Of a stretch of DNA of 64,000 bases, positions 46,294 to 57,346 are shown piece after piece. The notes under the pieces were generated by a model. That model worked only from the letters and a program-made list of their open reading frames with translations. It did no database searches and was not told the DNA's origin. Source of the DNA: Sarocladium kiliense (lineage: Eukaryota > Ascomycota > Sordariomycetes > Hypocreales > Sarocladiaceae); assembly GCA_030734395.1 (NCBI GenBank), contig JAUZTG010000048.1, positions 1,240,001-1,304,000 of the forward strand. The letters are read 5' to 3'. Position numbers and translations under genes: made by a program. How positions within the stretch are numbered: position 1 is the first letter of the stretch; each line of letters begins with the position of its first letter.

Positions 46294-47751
46294 GTTGCGT
46301 GTTCTCGACGATTGCTTTGTATGAATAGTTGAGGTTTGAGATGGCAGTAGTTAAGTATAGTGGAGCGATGTTGGTGGCGTTGAACGTCAAGCTGATTAAT
46401 GCGAATGTTGATTTGTCGAAAGCCGAAATCGGCACCCAGGGCACCCTCTTATTTTTCTCCCGGCAATTCAGCAACAAAAACTGGTCTGCCATGGTTACCA
46501 AAATCTTACCTCTGTTCCGTTGAAAAAGAAGAAAAGGCAATAAAAATGATGCTGCGGTAGTACGTGAATGCATGCAGGGTACCTGAAGTCCAGGCATTGG
46601 GCGTGGGCGGCAATTGCCTCTTTCGAAGGAAATGGAGTACAATACTTTCCAGGATGCGACTAACCGTCTTGATCCTACCTGAAACTCGAGGTTCCCTTTG
46701 GCTTCTAACGACATGGCCAAGCATGAAGACGCTCATTTTTGCAGCAAAACCGCAGTATGTACTATTGCAGTCTATCAGGGCGAGCTACGAACATCCTTGT
46801 ATTATATTGCTGGTATCGATTCTGCCATGGAGTCAACCATCGGATACCCTAGCTTCGATGTTCATGCCCACAGTGGGGTGTCGCAGCAGGATCAGTCGAG
46901 CACGTCGTTGTTTAGTGATAGCTTCCACCACTGTCGCGGCTTGGTACGACACAGTCCGAAACTTGACGGCTGGATCATTGGCTGTAGTCAACCTCTTTGC
47001 CGCTGCCTGTGGTCACGGTCTCATGATCGGCGACATGTGAGTTGAGGGCAAGTGGGATAAGTGGAAGGGCGATGAGTCCTACAGATGCTGGGGGGTCGAG
47101 ACTGACAATGACGACACTGGGCGATGCGCCTATAGAATCTGTGAGTCTTCTTACTAGGACACCTCCCCAGGTCACCAGATATGGTAAGATCCTGTGAGGT
47201 AAGTAATGTTGAAGATGCTGCAGATTCGCTGCTTCAAAGGCGTTCTACTCTACGCGCAGCTGTATCACCATTTACACCTTTCCTACTTTAGCTATTTTCG
47301 ACCTGCGGGACTTACCACTGGGATTGCTGAACGTGATAACGGGAGACTGAGATATCTTCCACTTCCTGAAATCGTGACAATATTACATAACATGATCTCA
47401 CGACATTTAGGGTTGCCTGCATCCATCACCAGGGGCCTTTATCTGATCTTCCGTCTCCTACCGCGTAGAACTGTAAGCATCCAGAAACAGTAGATTTATA
47501 CATTCTACCGCCAGCCCTGGTGATCATCTGGAAGAAACATGCATAAATTGCGGTCGCATATCGGAAACCATAGATACGTTGTGTGGTCATTTACTTGTAG
47601 ATTGATAAACCGCGCGAGGGACCCTTGGTGGCGGGGCAGGATCTTATCGCAATCACCCCGCCTAAATTTTTCTTTGCACCTGGCGCCCGGCAGTGGTAGA
47701 GTCGACCCTCGATCATCACAAGCCACACGACACGACGCCCAAGCGATCACC
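46294..47751. other. Divergent spacer between NBP35 and DOHH
   Basis: No gene recognised. Overlapping open frames at 46564-47040 and 46698-47045 run together without a known domain and may be relic or chance. The NBP35 promoter lies at the left end and the DOHH promoter at the right end. Confidence 0.45.
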
Positions 47752-48813
47752 ATGACGACGTCCGATGCTTCTCCCGCTGCTCAGGCAGCCACCATCACCA
47801 GTCTCAGGGAGAGCCTGTGCTCTGAATCGACCCCTCTCGCGGTCCGATTTCGCGCCCTCTTCTCTCTAAAGCACGTCGCTCAGACGTCGCCCGATGCCGG
47901 CACAGCAGTTGCTGCGATCGAGGCCATCGCTGCCGCCTTCAAATCTCCGTCAGCTCTCCTGAAGCATGAGCTTGCCTACTGCCTTGGACAGACTGGCAAT
48001 GCCGCTGCAGTGAAGCCTCTGCGTGATGTGCTTTCAGACTTGCAGGAGGATCCCATGTGCCGCCACGAAGCCGCGGAGGCTCTGGGTGCGATTGGCACTG
48101 CCGACAACCTGGAACTTCTTAAGCAGTTCCGGGACAGGGAGGGCGAAGAAGTCGTTGTTAAGGAGACATGCGAGATTGCCATTGACAGGATAGAGTGGGA
48201 GAACTCCAAGGCAAGACAGTCAGAGAAACTACGCTCGAGGTAAGACTTAGAACGAAGCGTTGCCGCCTAAGTGCACTTGATTCAAGGGCTAAATTTTTGT
48301 AGCGACTTCGCATCCGTCGATCCCGCACCTCCGATGCCCGAGTCAACAAGCACAGTCGAGGAGCTTGGCAAGTCCCTGATGGACGAGTCCCTGCCTCTCT
48401 TCAAGCGGTATCGCGCCATGTTCGCGCTCCGCGACCTGGCATCACCCCCGGATCTGCCTACCGCTGTCCCTGCCGTCCACGCCCTGGCCAAGGGTTTCAA
48501 CGATTCTTCTGCTCTCTTCCGTCACGAAATCGCATTTGTTTTCGGTCAGCTGTCGCATCCGGCGTCTATCCCAGCGTTGACGGCTGCTCTCAGTGATCTC
48601 AAGGAGGCCAGTATGGTGCGCCACGAAGCTGCTGAGGCGCTCGGTAGTCTCGGCGAGGAGGACGGTGTCGAGGAGACTCTGAAGCGTTTCCTGCATGATG
48701 AGGAGAAGGTGGTTCGGGAGAGCGTGATCGTCGCTTTGGATATGGCCGAGTACGAAAAGGGGGGTGAGGCGGAGTATGCGCTGATTCCAGAGGCTGCTGG
48801 AGCTGCAGCTTGA
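47752..48813 (+). CDS. LIA1: Deoxyhypusine hydroxylase
   Basis: Exons 47752-48239 and 48303-48813 (63-nt intron, GTAAGA...TTTGTAG, Ser codon split 2+1) give 332 aa. The enzyme hydroxylates the deoxyhypusine of eIF5A with O2 at a di-iron site, completing hypusine. It is a HEAT-repeat dyad; the four His-Glu pairs that hold the two irons are all present: H72-E73 (LKHELAYCLGQ), H105-E106 (CRHEAAEALG), H237-E238 (FRHEIAFVFGQ) and H270-E271 (VRHEAAEALG). The two halves repeat each other, and the intron falls in the linker between them. The frame is open for 71 codons upstream, but 47752 (CACCATGACG) has the best context and matches the expected N-terminus. Convergent with RPA12, 144 bp between stops. 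Confidence 0.95.
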
Positions 48814-48957
48814 TTGCTTGAGCGAGAATCGTGGGTTAAGGTGATGTAGAAGCGTATGTTGTATCTCAAAACGAATTAGACGTCACAACTCAATTGTTTT
48901 CATTCCATCTGTAAACTGTAAGCAAAGCGGTTGAGAGATTGCACCAACAGGGGTGAC

Positions 48958-49375
48958 CTACGAATGACCACAGTCACAGTTGTAAATGTTCGTTGAACCT
49001 TCATCAGCGCTGCGCATTTGTACGGAGGTGTATCTGACTTCCTCGCGACCACACTTGGGACAGCGCTCCTGGGCGATCGACTCGGTCTGAATGTTGTGTC
49101 GCTCGACGGATTGAACGCTGGATTGCAACTTCTGTCGTAAATGAGATGGGAAGTCGGAAGGCTTGGTCTCGGTCACGATTGTCTTCGAACCGGTGTCTGC
49201 AGCCCTCGTACTCAGCGCTCGCTCTTCGACCTTGCTCCAAAAGACGAGGATCCAACTAACCTTTGTTTTCTGCGCCACAGCATTCACAGCTCAAAACATT
49301 CCTTTCTGTGCCTTTGCTGGCAGGCAGCAGATTTCCGCAGTCGGTGCAGAACACCAAAGAACCGATTGCAGCCAT
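48958..49375 (-). CDS. RPA12: RNA polymerase I subunit RPA12
   Basis: Minus-strand exons 49375-49261 and 49196-48958 (64-nt intron, GTTAGT...CTGCAG) give 117 aa. The Pol I subunit (A12.2) supports RNA cleavage and termination in the nucleolus. The N-terminal zinc ribbon uses Cys10, Cys13, Cys30 and Cys33 (FCTDCG; SCECCG). The C-terminal TFIIS-like ribbon shows CPKCG, the acidic hairpin QMRSADEGST with the catalytic D-E pair, and a closing CDCGHS. The usual GSTIFYTC step reads GSTNIYNC here. The start Met at 49375 matches the family; an open extension upstream to 49549 is in the shared promoter and is not included. Confidence 0.94.
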
Positions 49376-49924
49376 GTTGTTGTCGGTTTTGTCGTCTCTC
49401 AAAGTCCGTGCGTCGAAGTTGCAGATGGCGACGACCAGTGTTGGGAAAAAAAGTCCAGCAAGAGTTGATGAGACCTTGGGCTTGGCAAACGACCTGCGCA
49501 ATGGAATCACGGGGGATCCGGAAGAACCGCTCATTGGCCAGTGACCCATGATAGGCCCACCCTTCAGGTACCCGCCGGCTCTGCCTCACGGTGGGCGCGA
49601 CGAGGCTGGCTGTCCTACAAACCGCATCCCACTTGACAAACGACGAACTTCGCGATTCTGTGTCCCAGAATACGTTCGGGCCAAGATCCCATGAGCCCGC
49701 AATACGGATAAGGACTCATAGGGGGGATTGACGCGGATGAATCACGATACTCGACCCATCATCACCCGTCTCCAACACCTGCCGACCAGCTGCCCCCGAC
49801 GCATCTGCTCCGTCGCACCTTCCCTCCCTCGATGCGACGTCCTGCACTGTACCTTCCACGAGCGATGACCTGCGAATTGGCGTGCTATTGTCGAGGCCCC
49901 GAATAGAGGCGCAGAATTATAATA
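49376..49924. promoter_or_regulatory. Divergent promoter of RPA12 and SCC2
   Basis: The 549 bp between the ATGs must drive both genes. No TATA box stands out. AATTATAATAATGG immediately surrounds the SCC2 start codon. Confidence 0.5.
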
Positions 49925-52900
49925 ATGGACCCTTACAATAGCAGCGGTGCCCTGCGCAATGGGCTGCCTGCTCATTCATCCTCCTCCAACATGCAGCCGC
50001 CAACTTCGCGACCATTCACGTTGCGGGAGGCTTTACCCTTCTCACCTCAAACTTCAGCAATACCCTTTATTCCTGGTAGGTTGTTTTGGCATTCTCTTTC
50101 CACAGAAATTCAATGCCGTGGTACTGATCTAGCTGCCATCGCAGATATCATTCCAAGCCCGACCCTCGGCTCTGGCTCTCCAGCTCTGCAGGTTGGAGAT
50201 TCGCTTCCACCTGTTGAGTACGAACAATTGAACCAGGAGTCGTCTCAGCAGCTCTCGAGAAACGCCAAGCAATCTGTCGACCAGATCCTCCTCGACTTGA
50301 GATCAGCGCCGCGAACTCATTTGTACGTGCTGCTCTTCCTTCGGTAGTTGTAATGCTCCTTCTATTCTAACACTTGCCAGGAAATTCCGCAACTTGTCGC
50401 ATCGGAGTGTCCCAAAGGACCGTACAACAAAAAATCTCGCGCAAGACCTCTCTCCGATTGCGAAAAGCGTTTACGATCGCGTTGGCAACTACTTCAAGAC
50501 CACCAAATCAAACACCCCAAGTTCGCCTCTTGTGAACGGTCACCAGAAGACAGGCTCTCAAGTTCAGTCCGCAATACCACCGCCCCAGACACCACAAAGC
50601 CACGCTGTGCCATCTCATTATGCTCAGGGTCAAAGGTCAGGATCTGCCAAGATAGAGATTGCCATACCTTCCCGGTCATTCGATCCATCGTCTTATGTGG
50701 ACGTTGATACGGACACTACTGCCGCGGATTCAATTACTGTGGCCCCCCCTGTACCTTTTGCTCAGCACCATTCCCAGGCAACCTTTGTACCAACCCCTGA
50801 ACCAGGAACCAGTACGGGCGGGTCAGCCTCAGATGCCCCTAAGCCAGGCTTCAGCATAGTGCTTAACTCCGGGAAGTTCAATAAGGACGAATACCTTGAA
50901 GTTGCAGATGTTCCTGAACCGTTAAGCAGCTTGTCTTCACGCAAGAAGGACCGTCGGGACTTCTCAGATACTCAGGAATTCTTCGGCGAGAGTCTCGACC
51001 AGAGGCAGCGCGCGGATGCCGCTGTTGACTCAATGGACAAGCTTATAAGATCAGTTTATCAGGCGGTCGGAAGTGTCCTGGCAGGAGAACCCGGCTTCGA
51101 CCATATTGTCGTTCTCAATTCTGAACAACAGCCCACGTTGACAGGCAGTTTCCATCAGAAGCTTCATGCAGGTATCCAGAAAGTCATTGATCTCAAGTCT
51201 TTTGATCGTGTTCCCTTGGAGTATCTTCTGCAGGTGCAAAAGTTGAGCGAAGGGAGTATAAAGCATATCGAAGACTTCAATCTCCGAATAGACGAGAACT
51301 GGGAGGACGATGCAGTCGAGACCTGGTTGCAACAGATTCCTGATCTCGACACCGCTCTCAAGGCGTCTCGCACCTGCCTGCGGCTGCTTTCTGGTGGAAG
51401 GGAAGAGAAGCAGCTCTATTCCGAGACCATGATTCAGATGAGCGTCAACCTGTTTAAGAACATCACTGAGGACATCATTGTTCCCATCGTCGAGATGCGC
51501 AACAGCGGCCCAGCTGGCAAGGTCTTCAAAGCGCTTTCAAAGAACAAGAAGATCGTCTCGACCATCTTTGTCTCAACCCAGAAACTCTTCGCATTGCTCG
51601 CAGATTTGGTGACCAAGATCGAGTTGTCGGAAATGGCTATGAATGCACTTGAATTCACGGCTTCCCGACTAATCTTCGTCGAGAATGCGTACTACGAACG
51701 CGATTCCGTTGTTGGCACCCAGAGATTTGACGGTGTCCGAGCTGTGGCGATGGATATGCTCTGTCAGATATTCATGATGAAGCCACAGCAGCGACAGGGA
51801 ATCATTGATGATATGCTGACGTCTCTTGAGAAGCTCCCTGTTGGCAAACAAGGTTCTCGACAGTTCAAGCTATCGGACGGTGGCGCCATTCAGCCTTTGT
51901 CCGCTTTGATCATGCGCCTCGTACAGGCCAGCGCAGGCCGGATCGACGATAGCAAAGATGTTGGGCGTGCTGCGCTGATGCGCGATCTCGACGTGAACGG
52001 GGAAGGCCACGATGAGCAGAAGCCGCGTTATGCGACTGCTTCGATCAGAAGTGAGGAACAAGCTGCCGACCAGCACGCAGTGGCGATTCAGGAGCTTGAA
52101 AGTGCCGCATCACCGTTGAATGATGCTGCACAACGCTACGCAGCGTATGTGGTTAACTTCATCGTGCAAAGGGCAATGAAGTCGACTAAGACTGGCGATA
52201 CGCCATACCGAAACTTGCTGGACTTGTTCGTGGAAGACTTCACTGTATGCCTAGACCTTCCAGACTGGCCGTCTGCTGAGCTTCTGCTACGGCAGTTGAT
52301 GCTTATGATGGTGCAAATTTTTGAAGCCCCAAAAACGCCGGCACCTGCCAAGAATATGGCTCTGGAACTGCTGGGAGTGATGACTGGCGCCGTTGCGCGA
52401 CTCCGATCGCAGGCTGAGAAGACCACAAATGCACTTGAAGGAAGTTCTTCAGCTGAGCTTTCCCAGTATCTGGCCGATCTTGCAAGCCATGTTTTGAGCC
52501 AAAGAACGCAGGCGGAGCACATCGTTGCCTGGGCTGGACCTTTCCGAGCGACCCTGGAGCATTTGCAGCAACGATCAGCAGACGATCCCTATTTGGCTGG
52601 TGCTGCTGCATTCACGATTACTGCGTGGGCTGTTCGCACATATACTGGGTATTCCATGATGCCTGACAACGACTACGCACGGGATCAGGAGCTCGGACGC
52701 TTGGCTTACCGCTTGAGGCGCATGATCGAAGACCGAAACTGGCTGTCTAATGAGTACACGTTCAAAGTCGTTGAGGAGAGCCAGGCGCGCCTATCGTACA
52801 CAGTTCTTGTCCTCTGTTCTCCTTTCTGCGAGTCTTATGACAGGATTCTGAACATCCAAGTGCGATCCATGCTCAGTGACCAAGCGACTGTGCGCAGCAG

Positions 52901-55601
52901 AAGCTTGAAAAGCGTCTCTCAAGTTATCGAGACTGACCCATCCATTCTTGACGGTGACTCACCTATGCTTCACGGCATCCAAGAGTGCGCAGTTGATTCG
53001 TCGCCTCAAGTCAGAGATTCAGCTTTGGGCTTAATTGGCATTTGTTTGACCGTGCGGCCTTCTTTGGAGAATTCACTGGCCCCGACGATCCTCGAGCGTT
53101 TCCAGGACAGTGGTGTTGGCGTCCGGAAGAGAGCCATGAAACTGGCACGCGACATCTACCTACGCAACCAGGACAAGAGTCTGCGTAGCGCGATTGCCAA
53201 AAGTTTTCTGCGGCGCGTGAACGATCGCGATGAAGGAGTTCGAGACCTCGCACGACAGGTCATTGAGGAAGTGTGGTTCGCACCCTTCTATCACGAGGAG
53301 AGCACAGCGTCATACCAGACAGCACTTACGGAACATGTCGCACTCATCGTGCAGACAGTCAAGTCTGAAGGCGCCGGAGATACTCTTGATAAGGTTTTCC
53401 AAACCATTTTGCGACCAAACAACAAATCCTTGGAGGGACCGTTCTCTGTGTGTTCCAAACTTGTTGCGATCATGTTTGGGCAAATTGACAACGTTGAGAC
53501 CAATGAGTCGACAGGCTATTCTGGTCGGGATGCCTTGCAGGTTCTGACCACATTCGCAAAAGCGGACCCGAAACTCTTTAATTTTGAGCAGATCAGGCTT
53601 CTCCGGCCGCAGCTCTCTACCCTCACAACTGCCGAAGAGAATGCAGCTTTTCAGGCCGTGACCGTCATTTACAATTGCGTGCTGCCCCAGTTGCCTCTTG
53701 TGCACAATGAATGGCTTGCAGACACACGCAAAGTCCTCGTCCAGTCGATTGGCAAAATCAGGCAACGTAAGGCTTTCGATGACCTCATTGCCTGCGTCCG
53801 AACGGTTTGCGACCTGCTCAAGAACTTCGCCCCATTGGCAACGGTCGTCATATCGAGTTTGCTGGGACTCCGGAAGTTGAAGGGCGCGAATCTCACACCC
53901 AATCACGTCCGCCATCTTGAGGCATACGCTCTTATTGTGGGCGGCGTCTCCAAGCACCACGATCTTGATCAACACATCGGCCTCTTCAAAGAAAAGATCG
54001 CTGGTTGGAAGGGGGATTCCGTCCCGAAGCTAATTCTAGACCTCCTCGTGCCATTCGCAGCACCATCCCAACCATTAGAGGCCAGAAAGGCAGCTATTGA
54101 GGCCGTCGGGTTCGTTTGTCAAGCTCGGCCACGGAACTATGTCCTTCCCCAGGTGTACACGACCTTCGCCCAGGTGTTCGAGGACAGGGAGCCGAGTCTT
54201 GAAATGATGGTTTTGCAGTCATTCAAGGCCTTTTTGGTCATCGAGGAGAAGCGCTCAGAGGCTGGGAGTGACGCAGCTGCCAATGGCAAGAAGAAAGAGC
54301 TGACGGTCATGGGCGGTACGAGTTTCGACGATGTCGCCAGCGCTACGACGCAGAGGTTTTTGAAAGATATCAGTCGAATTGCTCTCTCGTCTCAGGATAT
54401 CTTCGCCTTCACCGCTATGGAGGTTCTCGGAAGCATCAATAGGCAGGGTCTGACGCATCCCAAGGAGACAGGTGTCACTCTCATAACTCTCGAGACTTCA
54501 TCAAACCCAAAGATCGCCGAACTAGCTTTCTCCGAGCACCGTTCACTCCACGAGAAACACGAGACAGTCTTGGAACGAGAGTATGTCAAGGCCGTCCAGT
54601 CTGCCTACAACTACCAGCGGGACGTGGTTATGGATACGCGTGGAGCCACCGCCAAAGATGGTTTCCAGTCCAAGTTACATCTCCTTGTAGATGTGCTCAA
54701 GATCAGCAAGATGAAGAACCGTCAACGCTTCCTTGAAAAACTCTGTGGACAGATTGAGTTCGACGTAAGCCAGCTCGATGCACACTCAGACATGCCGCAA
54801 CATGTCGACTTCAGCCGCTTTGTGCTGGAAAATGTTGCCTACTTCGAATACCAGACAGTCGGCGAGATACAGACTGTCGTCAATACTCTAGAGAAGATGG
54901 TCAACTCACTGGGTGTGGGCATTGCCCAGGCGATCGAATCAGAGGTGTTTGACATGCGCATGGATGTGGATGCCGAAGCGGAAACGGATATTGGACCTAG
55001 TGCGCAGCTTCAAGGAGAGGCGGCAGCGGTCAGCCAACCCGCGAGCGGTCAAGTTTTGGCCCTGTCCTCCACAGTCGACCAGACAAGATTGCGCCAGCTA
55101 ACTGCAGCTTCCATGATTCTCTTAGCTACATGGGAGACTAGGACTTATTTGAGGCGGTTGTACGGGATGGGCACCAATCGACATGATCAAAAAGCAAAGG
55201 AGAAGGCCAAAGACCTGAACAGGTCGCCCGTGAAGGTTCAAGGGATCCACGGCGACAAGCTCTGGGACGAGATGGCAGTCCACATGCTTGGGCTCAAGAC
55301 ACCAGAGATGATGCTACAGAAGTGCAAGGCGTTCGTGGAGCTTCTGAATGTTGACAAGGAATTTCAAGTGGCAGATGAGGAGGACGATCTGGACGCGGAG
55401 GAACCCGGGACGCCAAGCGAGGGCGACGAAGGCGATTTTGACGGCATGGGCGATCGGGGACGCAAGAGGAAAGGTGGTTCCACGCCTGGGGGAAGGAAGA
55501 AGCGAGCTCGGTCCGGGTCACAAGCGCGCAAACGTGGTAGGCCGCGAAAGAATCCCACAGACCCGGAATCAGATGTTGATGCGGATGGAGACTGGATCTA
55601 G
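49925..55601 (+). CDS. SCC2: Cohesin loader SCC2/Mis4 (NIPBL family)
   Basis: Exons 49925-50075, 50145-50322 and 50381-55601 (introns 69 and 58 nt) give 1849 aa. SCC2 with SCC4 loads cohesin onto chromosomes and stimulates its ATPase. The N-terminal about 250 residues are disordered and Ser/Pro-rich, as expected for the SCC4-binding region (SRPFTLREALPFSP). The rest is a HEAT-repeat hook; the signature blocks are the sequence around VRSRSLKSVSQVIE, HGIQECAVDSSPQVRDSALGL, and GVRKRAMKLARDIYLRNQD, followed by DRDEGVRDLARQVIEEVWF. The C-terminal about 90 residues are acidic then basic and end with an AT-hook (KRGRPRK) near residue 1830, then DPESDVDADGDWI. The first exon join rebuilds IPFIPDIIPSP and the second RTHLKFRNLSHRS, both in frame. 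Confidence 0.95.
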
Positions 55602-57346
55602 GATCCTCGTAGGCAGGAAGGGGGTTTATTGGGGAAGTTCGGATACACATACTTGGCATGTATTCACTACGGGCAACGGCGTTTATGGATTCACATGATA
55701 CCCTTTCCTACCATCTAGAGGACTGGGTCAGTAGGAGCATGGGCGACCAACGTGGACCGTGGCTGCGAGAGTGACAACGCTCTCGTAGTGCTCACCTGGT
55801 TAGGCAATTCATTGGCTTTTGCATCTTCGAATGTCACCGCACCGCTCATCATGATGTTGTTGGCCTACTCGTCTGCCAAACAGCATCCACGCGTGGAAAT
55901 AATGTAACGAACATGTCGAGTGACGCTTTGTGTTCGATTCCCCAACTCCACCTGTCATGGACACCCTGATGCCCCGAACAAGCTGTGTCTCGAACATATC
56001 TCGACCCAGCGCGATGATTCTCAACTTCATCTCCATCATTTGAATATGACCATAGCTGTCTTAGGATTCCAGGGATGCCCGACAGATTCTCGTACAGCAA
56101 GGCGCTGCTCACTCCCAAAACGTGACCAGGACATTAGAGCGGTATACGTCTCACACCGATTTGGGGTGAGCCTGGCACGCAGAACTAACGGTCACCAAAT
56201 GCTTCAGTACCAGAAGATCTACGGAGCACCTATCCCACATTGATCTTCTAAATGTAACCCCACATCATACTTGATGACCTCAATCTACTATTGTCCATTC
56301 AGCCACATGCCACGCAAAGCAGGGCCAGCACATCTGTGGCTTGCGCACGATAGCGCGTCAACTCGGATACTCGGCACAGCAAACAGTGGAGCATCAACGG
56401 CGAAATGACCTTGTTCATCATCACTCTCCTGGTTCCCGCTGCTGTTTATTACTCTTAAGTCGAAGCTTTTTTCCTTTTAGCCCGGGCTCTAGTTTAGATT
56501 CCCTGATTCGGGTTCGAAGCTAGTACTTCTCCTGAATAGGGGAGAGGCCTCCGTCGTCATCATCCCGATCTTTGCTCCCTCCCTTGTTTTCATCACTATA
56601 CCTACCTAACAGAGGAAGCAGAAAACTGCCGACGTGTCAGCTTTGTTGCATTGCGTCACGGCTCACACAAGCTGCGAACTGTTGGTACCTTGGTTCATTG
56701 TGACATTCTGCTGTTGCTGTTGTCCACACGTAGGTGTCACTCGCCCATTCGTCAATGACACGCCCTGAGAACGGTGAAGCGTTTCTCCTGGAGCTACAAG
56801 AGCAGCTCGCTCAGGTGCATCGGCTGTCTCAAACACGTCAGACATTTCGGTACCCAACAACCCGTCGTGCCAATCGCTCAGTTGACCGTTTTCTTGTCGC
56901 CAACTCCTTCCATTTCCTTCCTTCTTCAACACTTCCATATCCTGAACGCGTTTCTTGGCAATCCACCCATCATCGTGCGCCAAGATGTCACCATGTAAGT
57001 CAACTACAACTACCGAATGGAACGACACATGATCAGATTCACTGACACACCGCTTCGGCCATCACCAGACAATAACTTCCAGCTCATAACCAAAGCTCGG
57101 TCGCTCAGCCGCTCTAGCCCGGACCAGTGGTGGAATCCTTACCGTCGCATCACCTGGGGCAAGCGAAACCAGACCTGGGACGCCGCAGATCTCGAAAGCA
57201 GCCAACAGCCACCGCGAACCAGAGATCCGAGACGAAACCGAACAACGTATGATGACCATCATGATCGCGACGATGTTGACGGATCGCATAGCCACGCGGG
57301 TGTGCCTCCAAGGAGCATGCCGACAGATCTGTCCACGGCGGACACC
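55602..57346. other. SCC2 3' flank and leader of Ca2+/H+ exchanger gene
   Basis: No gene is recognised in 55602-57016. From 57017 the frame of the exchanger is open and has an ATG, giving up to 110 extra residues; their composition (Arg/Asp/His-rich, no pattern) suggests leader rather than protein. A B-box-like GGGTTCGAAGC at about 56513 lacks a tRNA fold. Confidence 0.45.
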
